A stretch of 64,000 nucleotides of DNA from Micrococcus endophyticus (GCF_014205115.1 NZ_JACHMW010000001.1:868001-932000), one strand, 5' to 3'; shown: positions 8,948-18,726, numbered from the stretch's first letter. Made by a program: numbers and translations. The notes: generated by a model not told the origin, from the letters alone.

Positions 8948-9973
8948 TCAGCGGTCCTCGCGGACCCCCGCGGCCGTGGCTCCGGCGCCGTCGTCGGGGC
9001 CCTGCCCCGCGACCGCCGCGTCGACGGGCGCGCCCGCGCCGGCCTCGAGGGCGGGGCCGCGGCCGGGCAGCCACACGGAGTCGTCCGAGCGCGGGCCGGC
9101 GGCGGCCGGGCCGTGCTTGACCAGGATGACGGCGAGCATCACGAGCGCCAGCAGGAGCATCGCGATCGAGGTCCACACGTTCAGGCGCTGGGTGAGGCCG
9201 AACAGGGTGACCAGCTCCGCGTCGTCGATGCGCAGCGTCTCGATCCACACGCGCCCGGCGGTGTACCAGGCCACATAGGCCCAGACCATCGCTCCGCGGC
9301 GCAGCCGCCACCGGCGGTCCGCCAGAAGCAGCGCGGCCACGCCGAGCAGGCACCACAGGGACTCGTAGAGGAACGTGGGGTGGAACAGGGTGTCCGGGGC
9401 GACGCCGTCCGGGAAGTTCGGGTGGTCGGCGTCCACGCGCAGGCCCCACGGGGCCGTGGTGGGCCCGCCGAACAGCTCCTGGTTGAACCAGTTGCCCCAG
9501 CGGCCCACGGCCTGGGCCAGCAGGATGCCCGGGGCGACGACGTCGCCGAAGGCGCTCAGGCGCAGCCCGTACCGGCGGCACGCGATCCAGGCGCCCACGG
9601 CGCCCAGCGCGATGGCGCCCCAGATGCCCAGGCCGCCGTTCCACACGTGCAGGATCTGCACGGGGTCGCCCGTGCCGTCGAAGCCGGGGCCGAAGTACCG
9701 GTCCGGCGAGGAGAACACGTGGTAGAGCCGCCCGCCGACGAAGCCGAACGGGATGGCCCACAGGGCCACGTCCAGGACGCGCCCCTCGGGGCCGCCCCGG
9801 GCCTTCCAGCGGCGCTCGGCCAGCCACAGCGCCAGGACGATGCCCAGGATGATGCTCAGCGCGTACGCGTGGATCTTCACCGGGCCGATCTCGAAGCCGT
9901 CCCAGGTGGGGGCGGGGAACGCGGCCAGGGGTGCGAGGGCGGCGGGGGACGCCAGGGAGGCCAGGGCGGTCAT
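8948..9973 (-). CDS. lgt: Prolipoprotein diacylglyceryl transferase
   Basis: This 341-residue integral membrane enzyme transfers diacylglyceryl from phosphatidylglycerol to the lipobox cysteine, the first step of lipoprotein maturation. About seven membrane segments are visible. Family motifs are present: HAYALSIILGI, the Lgt signature around GRWGNWFNQELFG, and HPTFLYES. The last 50 residues are a soluble Ala/Gly-rich tail. The start ATG lies 2 bases after the trpA stop and uses GGGAGGG at the end of trpA, so lgt is the last cistron of the trp operon. Substrates in this window would be MetQ (52.9 kb) and the DUF305 lipoprotein (60.5 kb). Confidence 0.96.
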   Translation of the reverse strand: MTALASLASPAALAPLAAFPAPTWDGFEIGPVKIHAYALSIILGIVLALWLAERRWKARGGPEGRVLDVALWAIPFGFVGGRLYHVFSSPDRYFGPGFDGTGDPVQILHVWNGGLGIWGAIALGAVGAWIACRRYGLRLSAFGDVVAPGILLAQAVGRWGNWFNQELFGGPTTAPWGLRVDADHPNFPDGVAPDTLFHPTFLYESLWCLLGVAALLLADRRWRLRRGAMVWAYVAWYTAGRVWIETLRIDDAELVTLFGLTQRLNVWTSIAMLLLALVMLAVILVKHGPAAAGPRSDDSVWLPGRGPALEAGAGAPVDAAVAGQGPDDGAGATAAGVREDR

Positions 9974-9975
9974 GC

Positions 9976-10773
9976 TCAGCCCTCCCGGACGGCGCCGGCG
10001 GCCAGCTCATGGGCGAGGGCGCCGACGGCCTGCGGGCCGCCCTCGCCGAGGGCGCGGACCAGGGCGGTGCCCACGATGGCGCCGTCGGCGTACGCGCCGA
10101 TCTCTCGCACGTGGGCCGCCTGGGAGACGCCCAGCCCGACGCACACGTGGTCGGCACCGGCCTCCTTGGCGCGGCGCACCACGGTCTCGGCCGCGGTGGA
10201 GACGGCGTCGCGGGCGCCGGTGACGCCCATGACGGACACGGCGTAGACGAAGCCGCGGGAGGACTCGACGGCCAGGCGCACCCGCTCGTCCGTGGACGAG
10301 GGGGCGGTGAGGAAGACGCGGTCCAGGCCGTGGCGGTCCGAGGCCTCGAGCCAGGCCCCGGCCTCCTCGGGCACGAGGTCCGGGGTGACGAGCCCGGCGC
10401 CGCCGGCCTCGGCCAGCCGCCGGGCGAACTCGTCCACGCCCATGCGGTCCACGAGGTTCCAGTAGGTCATCACCAGCACGGCGGCGTCCACGCGCTGCGT
10501 GACGCGCCGGATGATCTCGAACACGTCCGCCACGCGGAAGCCGGCCTGCAGCGAGGCCTGGGTGGCGGCCTGGATCACGGGGCCGTCCATCACCGGGTCG
10601 GTGTAGGGCAGGCCGAGCTCGATCACGTCCGCGCCGTTCTCGGCGGCGGCGACGACGGCCTCGACGCACTCGTCGACGCTCGGGTAGCCCGCGGGCAGGT
10701 AGGCGACGAGGCCGGTGCGGCCGGCGCGGCGGGCGGCGTCCAGGGCCGCGGCGGTCTTGGAGTGCACGGTCAT
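9976..10773 (-). CDS. trpA: Tryptophan synthase alpha chain
   Basis: This 265-residue TIM-barrel subunit cleaves indole-3-glycerol phosphate to indole and glyceraldehyde 3-phosphate, and indole is channelled to TrpB. The active-site segment ADVIELGLPYTDPVMDGPVIQ carries the catalytic Glu and Asp. Phosphate binding is provided by GLGVSQAAH and DGAIVGTALV near the C-terminus. ATG at 10773 is used; GTG at 10782 overlaps the trpB stop as GTGA and is a plausible alternative three codons longer. The GAGGAG ribosome site lies in the end of trpB. Confidence 0.96.
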   Translation of the reverse strand: MTVHSKTAAALDAARRAGRTGLVAYLPAGYPSVDECVEAVVAAAENGADVIELGLPYTDPVMDGPVIQAATQASLQAGFRVADVFEIIRRVTQRVDAAVLVMTYWNLVDRMGVDEFARRLAEAGGAGLVTPDLVPEEAGAWLEASDRHGLDRVFLTAPSSTDERVRLAVESSRGFVYAVSVMGVTGARDAVSTAAETVVRRAKEAGADHVCVGLGVSQAAHVREIGAYADGAIVGTALVRALGEGGPQAVGALAHELAAGAVREG

Positions 10774-10778
10774 CCCGG

Positions 10779-12104
10779 TCACTGCTCCTCTCCGGGGGTG
10801 AGCTCCTCGAGCGGGTCCTTCTCGGCGTCCGCCTGGCCGAGTCCGAACCAGGCGGCGGCGGTGGCCACGTCCTTGTCCCCGCGGCCCGAGAGGTTCACGA
10901 CGATGATGCGCTCCTCGCCCTCGGGGGTGTCCGGGCCCACGAGGCCCTCGTCGAACCAGCGGCGGGCCAGGCGCAGGGCGCCGGCGAGGGCGTGCGCGGA
11001 CTCGATGGCCGGCGTGATGCCCTCGGTGCGGGTCAGGCGCAGGAACGCGTCCATGCACTCGGTGTCCGTGACGGGCTCGTAGACGGCCCGGCCGGTGTCG
11101 TTGAGGAAGGCGTGCTCGGGGCCGACGGCCGGGTAGTCCAGGCCGGCGGAGATCGAGTGGGAGTCGATGGTCTGCCCGTCCTCGTCCTGCATCAGGTAGG
11201 TGCGGGCGCCGTGCAGCACGCCGGTGCGCCCGAGCGTGATGGACGCGGCGTGGCGGCCGGTCTCGAGGCCGTCGCCGCCGGCCTCGAAGCCGTACAGCTC
11301 GACTTCCGGGTCGTCCAGGAACCCGTGGAACAGGCCCATGGCGTTGGAGCCGCCGCCCACGCAGGCCGCGACGGCGTGCGGCAGGCGGCCGGTCTGGGCC
11401 AGCACCTGCTGGCGCGCCTCCTCGCCGATCACCGAGTGGAAGTAGCGGACCATGGCCGGGAACGGGTGCGGGCCCGTGACGGTGCCGAGCAGGTAGTGGG
11501 TGGTGTCCACGGAGGCGACCCAGTCCCGCAGCGCCTCGTTGATGGCGTCCTTGAGGGTCCGGGCGCCGATGGCCACGGGCACGACCTCCGCGCCGAGCAT
11601 CTGCATGCGGGCCACGTTGAGGGCCTGGCGGCGGGTGTCCTCCTCGCCCATGTAGACGGTGCACTCCATGCCGAACAGGGCGGCCGCCGTCGCGGTGGCC
11701 ACGCCGTGCTGGCCGGCGCCGGTCTCGGCGATCAGGCGGGTCTTGCCCATGCGGCGCGCGAGCAGCGCCTGGCCGATGACGTTGTTGATCTTGTGCGAGC
11801 CCGTGTGGTTGAGGTCCTCGCGCTTGAGCATGATCCGCACGCCCGGGGAGTCGGCGGCGAACCGCGGCACGTCGGACAGCAGCGAGGGCCGGTTCACGTA
11901 GTCGCGGAAGAGCGTGCGCAGCTCCTCCTCGAAGGCCGGGTCCTGGCGGGCCTCCTCGTAGGTGCGCTGCACCTCCTGCAGCGCGGCCATCAGCGACTCC
12001 GGCATCCACTGTCCCCCGTAGTCCCCGAAGTAGGGCCCGGACTGGCCCTGGTAGGGGCCCTCGAACTCGACGGTGGGCTCGGTGCTGGGACGGTCGGCGC
12101 TCAT
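10779..12104 (-). CDS. trpB: Tryptophan synthase beta chain
   Basis: This 441-residue PLP enzyme condenses indole with serine to give tryptophan. The PLP lysine is in HTGSHKINN and the phosphate-binding glycine loop is [10 protein letters not shown]. The N-terminus [16 protein letters not shown] is the family hallmark. ATG 12104 is chosen because AGGAG lies 10 bases upstream; GTG at 12113 sits too close to that site. It follows trpC by 29 bases and precedes trpA with overlap or near-overlap, giving equimolar subunits for the alpha2-beta2 complex. Confidence 0.97.
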   Translation of the reverse strand: MSADRPSTEPTVEFEGPYQGQSGPYFGDYGGQWMPESLMAALQEVQRTYEEARQDPAFEEELRTLFRDYVNRPSLLSDVPRFAADSPGVRIMLKREDLNHTGSHKINNVIGQALLARRMGKTRLIAETGAGQHGVATATAAALFGMECTVYMGEEDTRRQALNVARMQMLGAEVVPVAIGARTLKDAINEALRDWVASVDTTHYLLGTVTGPHPFPAMVRYFHSVIGEEARQQVLAQTGRLPHAVAACVGGGSNAMGLFHGFLDDPEVELYGFEAGGDGLETGRHAASITLGRTGVLHGARTYLMQDEDGQTIDSHSISAGLDYPAVGPEHAFLNDTGRAVYEPVTDTECMDAFLRLTRTEGITPAIESAHALAGALRLARRWFDEGLVGPDTPEGEERIIVVNLSGRGDKDVATAAAWFGLGQADAEKDPLEELTPGEEQ

Positions 12105-12133
12105 GGCGGCCACGCTCCTGGGGGGTCGGTGGG

Positions 12134-12940
12134 TCAGCGGACGGTGAGGGAGGCGGCGCGGAACGCGCGCAGCGCCTCCTCGGGCGCGCCGTGGCGCACG
12201 AGGGCCTCGCCCACGAGCACGGCGTCGGCGCCGGCGGCGGCGTAGGCCTTGATCTGCTCGTCGGACTCGACGCCGGACTCGGCCACCCGCACCACGTCCT
12301 CGGGCAGGCCGGCGGCCAGGGCCGCGTAGCGGGCCGGGTCCACGTCCAGGGTCTTGAGGTTGCGCACGTTGACGCCGAGGATGCGGGCGCCGGCGGCGAC
12401 GCCGCGCTCGATCTCCTCGGGGGTGTGCGCCTCCACGAGGGCGTGCATGCCCAGGGACTCGGTGAGCTGGAGGAAGCCCGTCAGCTCCGCGTCGTCGAGG
12501 GCGGCCACGATCAGCAGCACGAGGTCGGCGCCGTGGGCGCGGGCCTCGTGGATCTGGTACTCGGTGACGGTGAAGTCCTTGCGCAGCACCGGCAGGTCGA
12601 CGGCGCCGCGCACGGCGTCGAGGTCGGCCAGGCTGCCGCCGAAGCGGCGCGCCTCGGTGAGCACCGAGACGGCGGAGGCCCCGCCGCGCTCGTAGGCGCG
12701 GGCCAGGGCGGCCGGCTCGGGGATCTCCGCGAGGGCGCCCTTGGAGGGGCTGGAGCGCTTGACCTCGGAGATCACGCGGATCCCCGCCGGGTCGGTGCGC
12801 CCGCCGAGCAGGGCCGCGTGCGCGTCCCGGGGGGCGGGGGCGGCCGCCACGAGCTCGGCCAGGCGGGCCTCGGGCACGTCACGACGGCGCGGGGCGAGGT
12901 CCTCGCGGACGCCGTCGATGATCTCCTGGAGGACGGACAC
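12134..12940 (-). CDS. trpC: Indole-3-glycerol phosphate synthase
   Basis: This 268-residue monofunctional enzyme cyclises the carboxyphenylamino-deoxyribulose phosphate intermediate. The signature [13 protein letters not shown] is present, together with catalytic [16 protein letters not shown], and the C-terminal phosphate loop VGEALVRHG. Unlike enteric TrpC it is not fused to TrpF. GTG at 12940 starts the protein as [15 protein letters not shown] and lies 5 bases after the stop of the small membrane protein gene, indicating coupling. Confidence 0.96.
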   Translation of the reverse strand: MSVLQEIIDGVREDLAPRRRDVPEARLAELVAAAPAPRDAHAALLGGRTDPAGIRVISEVKRSSPSKGALAEIPEPAALARAYERGGASAVSVLTEARRFGGSLADLDAVRGAVDLPVLRKDFTVTEYQIHEARAHGADLVLLIVAALDDAELTGFLQLTESLGMHALVEAHTPEEIERGVAAGARILGVNVRNLKTLDVDPARYAALAAGLPEDVVRVAESGVESDEQIKAYAAAGADAVLVGEALVRHGAPEEALRAFRAASLTVR

Positions 12941-12945
12941 GCGGA

Positions 12946-13263
12946 TCAGTGCGCGCGGTGGCCCGAGCGGGCGGAGCCGCCGCGACCGGCCACGATGCCG
13001 ACGAGGACGCCGACCACCACGAGGGCGACGCCGATCCACACGACGATCATCCAGTCGGCCAGCAGGCCGATGCAGCCGGCCACGAAGCCGACCAGCACGA
13101 GGGCGACCATGGCCCAGCCGCCCGGGGTGTTGCCGTGGTCCGGCAGCTCCAGGTGGGTGGGGTCGTTGAGCACGCGGCCGTCCTCGGTGACGACGACGTC
13201 CTCGACGGCGCCGTTGCGGGCGGCTCGACGGGTGGTGTGCTCGGTGTTCGCGGTGTGGCTCAT
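12946..13263 (-). CDS. HGxxPxxW-motif small membrane protein (DUF6704-like) in trp operon
   Basis: This is a 105-residue protein. After a soluble N-terminal segment (residues 1-40, with [22 protein letters not shown]) comes the motif HGNTPGGW at the membrane boundary, then two hydrophobic helices (about 50-70 and 73-93) and a basic Gly/Ser/His tail. Small proteins with an HGxxPxxW motif are conserved beside trpC in actinobacteria. I recognise the family and position but know no established function. It is sandwiched between trpX and trpC, the latter 5 bases downstream, so a link to tryptophan metabolism or membrane handling is inferred from context only. Confidence 0.8.
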   Translation of the reverse strand: MSHTANTEHTTRRAARNGAVEDVVVTEDGRVLNDPTHLELPDHGNTPGGWAMVALVLVGFVAGCIGLLADWMIVVWIGVALVVVGVLVGIVAGRGGSARSGHRAH

Positions 13264-13324
13264 GGCTGTCCCTCACTGGTGCGTGGTGTACATGACGACT
13301 GCCCCTCATTGTGCCATGCGGCGG

Positions 13325-13345
13325 CGTCACGGGGCCCCGGTGACG
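13325..13345. terminator. Hairpin upstream of the DUF6704-like gene
   Basis: CGTCAC and GTGACG flank a GC-rich core, giving a near-perfect palindrome between the trpX stop and the next cistron. It could be a partial terminator, an attenuator or an mRNA-processing site inside the trp operon. No U-run follows. Confidence 0.3.
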
Positions 13346-13372
13346 TGCCGCGTCCGCGGGGGTCCGGCCCGG

Positions 13373-13975
13373 TCAGGTCGGGTCGTTGCCCCGGGAGAGC
13401 TCGTCCCAGGCGTCCATCTGCTCCGTGCGGCGGCGCTCGGCCTCCGTCCGCTCCGGCGCGGCGGCGCGGCCGGGCGCGGCCGGCTCGGCGGCGTCAGCCG
13501 CCTCCGCCTTCTCGTAGCGGCGGACCGACACCCAGCCGCGCCCGGCCAGGGCGGCGACCGCGCCGCACAGGGCGGCCAGCACTCCCCCGGCCGCGGCGAC
13601 CCACGGCCACGCGGTGACCGCGTAGGAGCGCGCGTCGGCGGTGGTGCCGGTGGCCTCGGCCACGGCGGAGGCGGCGGTGCCCGCCGGGTCGAGGGCGGCG
13701 CCCGCCGCCCCCGTGACGATCATGATCCCGGCCAGGACCAGCAGCGCCCCCACGACGACGACGCCGACCCGGCGCGCGGTGGTCAGGGCGATCGCGCCGG
13801 CGAGCACCACGAGCGCCATGGCCGTGGCGCCGGGGGCGGCGGCGCCGCCGGACGTCGTCGCCTCCTCGCTCAGGCCGCCGGTCAGCCCGGAGGCGACCAC
13901 CCACGTCTGCCCCGCGGCCAGCAGCACGAGGGCCCCGGCCGCCAGGGCGGCGAGCACGACGGTGCGGCGGCGCAT
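13373..13975 (-). CDS. Trp-biosynthesis-associated membrane protein (Trp_oprn_chp family)
   Basis: This 200-residue protein has four predicted membrane helices (about residues 5-25, 50-68, 73-95 and 122-145) and a charged C-terminal tail rich in Ala, Glu and Arg. The sequence [19 protein letters not shown] with a following QTWVVA segment matches the actinobacterial family of tryptophan-associated membrane proteins found next to trpE. Its biochemical role is unknown. The start ATG shares one base with the trpE stop (TGATG), so translation is almost certainly coupled to trpE. Confidence 0.85.
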   Translation of the reverse strand: MRRRTVVLAALAAGALVLLAAGQTWVVASGLTGGLSEEATTSGGAAAPGATAMALVVLAGAIALTTARRVGVVVVGALLVLAGIMIVTGAAGAALDPAGTAASAVAEATGTTADARSYAVTAWPWVAAAGGVLAALCGAVAALAGRGWVSVRRYEKAEAADAAEPAAPGRAAAPERTEAERRRTEQMDAWDELSRGNDPT

Positions 13976-15525
13976 CACGCGCGCCCCATCTCGCCGGCGG
14001 TGAGGACGGAGCGCAGGGGCGCCGTCGCCTTGGTGACGGTCTCGGCGGTCTCCGCGTCCGGGTCGGAGTCGGCGACGATGCCGGCGCCGGCCTGCACGTG
14101 GGCCTGACCGCGGTGCAGCGTGGCCGAGCGGATGTTGATGGCCATGTCCATGTTGCCCGCGAGGTCGAAGTAGCCGACCACGCCGCCGTAGGGGCCGCGC
14201 TCCGTGGGCTCCCACTCGTCCAGCAGCTGCAGGGCGCGGGGCTTGGGCGCCCCGGAGAGCGTGCCCGCCGGGAAGGCGGCGCGCAGCACGTCGAGGGCGT
14301 CCACGTCCTCGCGCATGCGACCCTCCACGTGGGAGACGAGGTGGAGGATGTGGCTGAAGGCCTCGAGCTCCATGAACTGGGTGACCTCCACGGTGCCGGG
14401 GCGGCACACGCGGGAGAGGTCGTTGCGGGAGAGGTCCACGAGCATCAGGTGCTCGGCCCGCTCCTTCTCGTCCTCCATGAGGTCCTTGCCCAGGAGCCGG
14501 TCGTCCTCGAGCGTGGCACCGCGGCGCCGCGAGCCGGCGATCGGGTGGGTGACCACGCGGCGGTCCTGCACCGTCACGAGCGCCTCCGGGGAGGAGCCGA
14601 CGATCTCGTAGGGCTCCCCGTCCGGGGTCTCGAAGGAGAACAGGTACATGTAGGGGCTGGGGTTGACCATGCGCAGCACCCGGTAGACGTCCGCGCCGGT
14701 GGCGCCCGTGGTCACGGACAGGCGGCGGGAGACGACGGCCTGGAAGACCTCGCCGTCCCGGATGGCGTCCTGCGCCTTCCCCACGGCCTCGCGGAAGCCG
14801 GCGGCGCCCCAGCGGTCCTCGGCCTGCGCCGCCACCTCGTCCGCGTCGGCGTCGAGCCAGCGGCGGGGCACGGTGCTGACGGGCTCGGCGGCGGGCGCCG
14901 CGAGCTGGTCCACCATGGCGTCCAGGCGGGCGAGGGCGTCCTCGTAGGCGCCCTCCGCGCCCGTGGCCAGGCCGTTGCCGTTCACCGCGTTGGCGATCAG
15001 GGTCACGGTGCCGTCGAGGGCGTCGTGGACGGCGAGGTCGGTGACGAGGTTCATCGCCAGGTCCGGCAGGCCCAGGTCGTCCTGCGGCGGGTTCGGCAGG
15101 CGCTCCCAGGCGCGCACCGTGTTCCAGCCGAGGAAGCCGGCCATGCCCGAGACCAGGTGCGGCAGGGCGCCGTCGAGGTGGGTGCGCGCGTCGGTGCGCA
15201 GCAGCCGCAGGCACGCGGCGAGCACGTCGAGGGCGCGGCCCTCGGTGGGCAGGCCCTCGGGCGGGACGCCCTGCCAGTGGGCCTGCCCGTCCCGCGAGGT
15301 CAGGGTGACCGCCGAGCCCGCGCCCACGAAGCTGTACCGGGACCACACGGCCCCAGGGGCCGCGGACTCCATGAGGAAGGTGCCCGGGCGCGAGCCGGCC
15401 AGGCGGCGGTGGATGGCCAGCGGGGTGAGCCCGTCGGCCAGGACGGTGCGCACCACTGGGATGACGCGGGAGGTGTCCGCCAGGCGCAGGAACTCCTCGC
15501 GCGAGGGCGTGGTGGCGGCGCTCAT
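13975..15525 (-). CDS. trpE: Anthranilate synthase component I
   Basis: This 516-residue enzyme makes anthranilate from chorismate with ammonia supplied by a TrpG subunit, which is not in this window. The N-terminal domain contains the LMES form of the LLES tryptophan feedback site. The chorismate-binding domain has [11 protein letters not shown]-like, [31 protein letters not shown] and [11 protein letters not shown] motifs, with [10 protein letters not shown] at the end. The start overlaps the hisI stop by 4 bases (ATGA). Histidine and tryptophan both draw on PRPP, and hisI-trpE linkage is common in actinobacteria. Confidence 0.97.
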   Translation of the reverse strand: MSAATTPSREEFLRLADTSRVIPVVRTVLADGLTPLAIHRRLAGSRPGTFLMESAAPGAVWSRYSFVGAGSAVTLTSRDGQAHWQGVPPEGLPTEGRALDVLAACLRLLRTDARTHLDGALPHLVSGMAGFLGWNTVRAWERLPNPPQDDLGLPDLAMNLVTDLAVHDALDGTVTLIANAVNGNGLATGAEGAYEDALARLDAMVDQLAAPAAEPVSTVPRRWLDADADEVAAQAEDRWGAAGFREAVGKAQDAIRDGEVFQAVVSRRLSVTTGATGADVYRVLRMVNPSPYMYLFSFETPDGEPYEIVGSSPEALVTVQDRRVVTHPIAGSRRRGATLEDDRLLGKDLMEDEKERAEHLMLVDLSRNDLSRVCRPGTVEVTQFMELEAFSHILHLVSHVEGRMREDVDALDVLRAAFPAGTLSGAPKPRALQLLDEWEPTERGPYGGVVGYFDLAGNMDMAINIRSATLHRGQAHVQAGAGIVADSDPDAETAETVTKATAPLRSVLTAGEMGRA

Positions 15526-15920
15526 CGGCCGGCCCCCTCAGCCTGATCTCCGGCCTGGTCCCCGGCGGGCGCGGCCGGCTCGGCCAGCAGGCGGTCGGTG
15601 AAGCACGAGCGCGTGCCGGTGTGGCACGCCGGGCCGGTCTGGTCCACGGTGAGCAGCAGCGTGTCCGCGTCGCAGTCGGCGTGGACGGCGAGCACCCGCT
15701 GCAGGTGGCCCGAGGTCTCCCCCTTGCGCCACAGCTCGCCGCGGGAGCGGGACCAGTACGTCGCCCAGCCGGTCTCGAGGGTGAGCCGTAGGGACTCGGC
15801 GTTCATCCACGCCATCATCAGCACCTCGCCCGTCCCCTCCTGCTGCGCGATGGCGGGCACGAGCCCGCGGTCGTCGAAGGCCAGCGAGGCCACGAGGTCG
15901 TGGCGGGAGGAGGTGCTCAT
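15522..15920 (-). CDS. hisI: Phosphoribosyl-AMP cyclohydrolase
   Basis: This 132-residue enzyme hydrolyses PR-AMP to ProFAR in histidine synthesis. It has the family signature [23 protein letters not shown], the metal-binding set DCDADTLLL, and the C-terminal CHTGTRSCF. It is the stand-alone form; HisE is a separate gene at 18.7 kb. A perfect TATAGT -10 element ends 8 bases before the ATG, so the hisI-trpE transcript is probably leaderless, although GGAG also lies between them. Confidence 0.96.
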   Translation of the reverse strand: MSTSSRHDLVASLAFDDRGLVPAIAQQEGTGEVLMMAWMNAESLRLTLETGWATYWSRSRGELWRKGETSGHLQRVLAVHADCDADTLLLTVDQTGPACHTGTRSCFTDRLLAEPAAPAGDQAGDQAEGAGR

Positions 15921-15928
15921 GGTGCTCC

Positions 15929-15934
15929 ACTATA
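15929..15934 (-). promoter_or_regulatory. -10 element of hisI-trpE promoter
   Basis: The minus strand reads TATAGT, eight bases before the hisI ATG. The core CTATAG is self-complementary, so the same bases could serve as the -10 for the divergent gene starting at 15952. That start is only 31 bases away. Confidence 0.5.
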
Positions 15935-15951
15935 GGAGCGGGAGGAGTACC

Positions 15952-16716
15952 GTGGCCGCCATGGCCGACTTCCCCGTCACCGCGGACCGGCAGGGTCCCG
16001 ACTACGCGGCCGCCTCGCGCGCCGCCCTCGTGGAGGCGCTCACCGCGGCCGGGCCGGGCATGCCCACGCTGTGCGCCGGCTGGCGCACCGAGCACCTCGC
16101 CGCCCACCTCGCCCTGCGGGACTCCTCTCCCACGGCCGCCGGGCTGCTCCTGCCCCCGCTCGCCGCCGTGCTCGAGCGCCGCACCCGCGCGCTCGGGGAC
16201 GCCCACGCCGGGGACCGGGGCTACGCCGAGCTCGTCGCCCGCATCGGGCGCGGGCCGCTGTCCGCGCCGGCCGACGACGGCGTCCGCGGCCGACTGCGCG
16301 GGCTCGCCGCCCGGGCCCGCGGCTCCCGGCCCGGGCGCGCCGTCGCAGGCCGGGTGCAGCTGCTGGAGTTCTTCGTCCACACCGAGGACGTGCGCCGCGC
16401 CCAGGACCGCTGGGCCCCGCGCATCCTCGCCGACGACTACGCGGACGCCCTGTTCACGCGCCTGCACGCCCGCGCCGCGCTGCTCTACCGCGGCGAGGAG
16501 ACGGGCGTGGTCCTGGTCCGCCGGGCGCGGGCCGGATCCCGCACGGACAACGCCCCGCTCACCGCGCGCCGGCCCGGCCCGGACGGCGTGGGCGTGCGCG
16601 TGACGGGCCCCGCCGGGGAGCTGGTGATGCACGCGTTCGGCCGGCGCGGGGCCGCGCTCGTGACGCAGGACCGGTTCGACGCCGACCGGGCCGAGGACGG
16701 GCCCGGCGCGGCCTGA
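15952..16716 (+). CDS. TIGR03085-type metal-binding / mycothiol S-transferase-like protein
   Basis: This 254-residue protein of the DinB/maleylpyruvate-isomerase N-terminal superfamily reads LCAGWRTEHLAAHLALRD near the start, the helix that normally supplies a metal-binding histidine. A later motif, LLEFFVHTEDVRRAQ, has the second conserved His/Glu pair. The family (TIGR03085) is restricted to actinobacteria and is related to mycothiol-dependent enzymes; the substrate is unknown. GTG at 15952 is chosen because GGAGGAG lies at the right distance; ATG at 15961 would be 13 bases away. It is a single gene, divergent from hisI and convergent with hisF. Confidence 0.8.
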   Translation: MAAMADFPVTADRQGPDYAAASRAALVEALTAAGPGMPTLCAGWRTEHLAAHLALRDSSPTAAGLLLPPLAAVLERRTRALGDAHAGDRGYAELVARIGRGPLSAPADDGVRGRLRGLAARARGSRPGRAVAGRVQLLEFFVHTEDVRRAQDRWAPRILADDYADALFTRLHARAALLYRGEETGVVLVRRARAGSRTDNAPLTARRPGPDGVGVRVTGPAGELVMHAFGRRGAALVTQDRFDADRAEDGPGAA

Positions 16717-16719
16717 GGC

Positions 16720-16734
16720 GACGCCGCAGGCGTC
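16720..16734. terminator. Hairpin between converging genes at 16.7 kb
   Basis: GACGCC and GGCGTC form a 6-bp stem with a GCA loop, in the 16-base gap between the TIGR03085-type gene and hisF. A role as a bidirectional terminator is inferred from position. Confidence 0.35.
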
Positions 16735-17503
16735 AGCGGACCGTGTGGCCCGCCTGGCGCAGGGCGTCCTTGACGCGGGCGAGCATGTCGTCCGGGCCGA
16801 AGTGGAACATCGAGGCCGCCAGGACGGCGTCCGCGCCGGCCTCCACCGCCGGCGGGAAGTGCTCGGGCACGCCCGCGCCGCCGGAGGCGATCAGCGGCAC
16901 CCGGGTCACGGCCCGCACGTCCCGGATCATCTCGAGGTCGAAGCCGTTGCGCGTGCCGTCGGCGTCGATGGAGTTGAGCAGGATCTCCCCCACACCGCGC
17001 TCCGAGGCCTCGCGGCACCACGCGACGGCGTCGATGCCGGTGCCCCGGCGTCCGCCGTGGGTGGTGACCTCGTAGCCGGAGGCGCAGCCGGGGTCCTGCG
17101 TGCGCCGTGCGTCGAGGGAGAGCACGAGCACCTGCGAGCCGAACCGGCGGGTGATCTCGGTGATCAGCTCGGGCCGGGCCACGGCCGCCGTGTTCACGGA
17201 CGCCTTGTCCGCGCCCACGCGCAGCAGCCGGTCCACGTCCTCCTCGGTGCGCACGCCGCCGCCCACGGTGAGGGGGATGAAGACCTCCTCGGCGGTGCGG
17301 GTCACCACGTCGTAGGTGGTGGCGCGGTCCGCGGTGGAGGCGGTGACGTCCAGGAAGGTGATCTCGTCCGCGCCGGCCGCGTTGTAGCGGCGGGCGAGCT
17401 CGACGGGGTCGCCGGCGTCGCGCAGGTTCTCGAAGTTCACTCCCTTGACCACGCGGCCGGCGTCCACGTCGAGGCAGGGGATCACACGCACGGCGACACT
17501 CAC
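16733..17503 (-). CDS. hisF: Imidazole glycerol phosphate synthase, cyclase subunit
   Basis: This 256-residue TIM barrel uses ammonia from HisH to convert PRFAR to imidazole glycerol phosphate and AICAR. The two catalytic aspartates lie in [17 protein letters not shown] and [11 protein letters not shown]. Phosphate-binding loops [18 protein letters not shown] and [11 protein letters not shown] are present. GTG at 17503 has AAGGAG five bases upstream. HisH and HisA are not in the window. It is the last gene of hisE-hisG-hisF. Confidence 0.97.
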   Translation of the reverse strand: MSVAVRVIPCLDVDAGRVVKGVNFENLRDAGDPVELARRYNAAGADEITFLDVTASTADRATTYDVVTRTAEEVFIPLTVGGGVRTEEDVDRLLRVGADKASVNTAAVARPELITEITRRFGSQVLVLSLDARRTQDPGCASGYEVTTHGGRRGTGIDAVAWCREASERGVGEILLNSIDADGTRNGFDLEMIRDVRAVTRVPLIASGGAGVPEHFPPAVEAGADAVLAASMFHFGPDDMLARVKDALRQAGHTVR

Positions 17504-17551
17504 GTCGGCTCCTTCGTCAGGGGGCGGGGTTCGGGGGCGGGACGCGGCCTG

Positions 17552-18400
17552 TCAGAGGCGGATCGCGTGGATGGCGGAGATCAGGATGCCGCGCGCGCCG
17601 AGGGCGTAGAGGTCGTCCATGGCGCGGTTGGCGTCCGCCTTGCGGACCATGGAGCGCACGGCCACCATCGACTCGTCGCGCAGCGGGGAGATGGTCGGGG
17701 ACTCCAGGCCGGGGGTGACGGCGGTGGCCTGCTCGAGCAGCTCGCGGCGCACGTCGTAGTCGATCATCACCCAGCGGCGGGCCACGAGGACGCCCTTGAG
17801 GCGGCGCAGCAGCACGTCCAGGCCCTCGGGGCGCGCGCCCACGCGGGCGATCATCACGGCCTCGGAGTCCAGGATCGACTCGCCGAAGGTCTCCATGCCG
17901 GCGGCGCGCAGGGTGCTGCCGGTCTCCACGACGTCGGCGATCGCGTCCGCCACGCCGAGCTTCACGGAGGACTCCACGGCGCCGTCCAGGTGCACGACCT
18001 CGGCGTCCAGGCCGGTGCGCTCCAGGTAGGCGGAGAGCAGGCCGTCGTAGCTGGTGGCGATGCGCTTGCCGGACAGCTCGGTTTCGGAGGAGAAGGCGCC
18101 CACGGGGGCGGCCAGGCGGAACACGGAGCGGCCGAAGCCGAGCGCCATGATCTCCTCGGCGCCGCCGTCGACCTGGGCGTCGCGGAACAGGTCGCGGCCG
18201 GTCAGGCCGACGTCCAGGGTGCCCTGGCCCACATACACGGCGATGTCCCGGGGGCGCAGGTAGAAGAACTCCACCTGGTTCTCGGGGTCCACGAGCACCA
18301 GCTCGCGGGAGTCGCGGCGCTGGCGGTAGCCGGCCTCCTGCAGGATCTCGCGGGCGGCCTCGGCGAGGACGCCCTTGTTCGGAACGGCGATGCGCAGCAC
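17552..18400 (-). CDS. hisG: ATP phosphoribosyltransferase, long form
   Basis: This 282-residue enzyme catalyses the committed step of histidine synthesis from ATP and PRPP. It starts [20 protein letters not shown], has the substrate-binding core [10 protein letters not shown] and the PRPP-binding segment [19 protein letters not shown]. The C-terminal ACT-like regulatory domain (last 75 residues, with the ending [16 protein letters not shown]) is present, so histidine feedback inhibition is expected. GTG 18400 follows GAGGAGG by 7 bases. The hisE stop lies 56 bases upstream. Confidence 0.96.
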   Translation of the reverse strand: MLRIAVPNKGVLAEAAREILQEAGYRQRRDSRELVLVDPENQVEFFYLRPRDIAVYVGQGTLDVGLTGRDLFRDAQVDGGAEEIMALGFGRSVFRLAAPVGAFSSETELSGKRIATSYDGLLSAYLERTGLDAEVVHLDGAVESSVKLGVADAIADVVETGSTLRAAGMETFGESILDSEAVMIARVGARPEGLDVLLRRLKGVLVARRWVMIDYDVRRELLEQATAVTPGLESPTISPLRDESMVAVRSMVRKADANRAMDDLYALGARGILISAIHAIRL

Positions 18401-18456
18401 GCGTCGGCCTCCTCGGGATGCGGTGGGGGCGGAAGGGGGTGGGAGCGGGGCGCCGC

Positions 18457-18720
18457 TCACAGGTGGCGGTAGACGTCCTCGAGGGCGATGCCGCGGGCGA
18501 TCATCATGGTCTGCACGTGGTACAGCAGCTGGGAGATCTCCTCCGCCGCCGCCTCGTCGGACTCGTACTCGGCCGCCATCCAGACCTCGGCGGCCTCCTC
18601 GACGACCTTCTTGCCGATGGCATGGACGCCGGCGTCGATCTGGGCCACGGTGCCGGAGCCCTCGGGGCGCTCCTGCACCTTGAGCGTCAGTTCCGCGTAC
18701 AGCTCGTCGAAGGTCTTCAC
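18457..18720 (-). CDS. hisE: Phosphoribosyl-ATP pyrophosphatase
   Basis: This 87-residue all-alpha MazG-like enzyme removes pyrophosphate from PR-ATP, the step before HisI. The metal-binding helices carry [18 protein letters not shown] and [18 protein letters not shown], with the expected Glu and Asp positions. It is a full-length stand-alone HisE. TAGGGT lies 6 bases before the GTG start with no ribosome site, suggesting a leaderless hisE-hisG-hisF transcript. Confidence 0.96.
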   Translation of the reverse strand: MKTFDELYAELTLKVQERPEGSGTVAQIDAGVHAIGKKVVEEAAEVWMAAEYESDEAAAEEISQLLYHVQTMMIARGIALEDVYRHL

Positions 18721-18726
18721 GGGGAC

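Noticed and set aside
3641-10246. A very long plus-strand open frame (over 2,000 codons) opposite gltD, gltB and lgt
   Set aside because: It runs antisense to three clear genes. High GC keeps stop codons rare, and its translation is Gly/Ala/Arg/Val low complexity with no domain.
13264-13320. Short peptide MYTTHQ before the DUF6704-like gene as a trp leader peptide
   Set aside because: It has no tryptophan codons and no attenuator pair matched to it.
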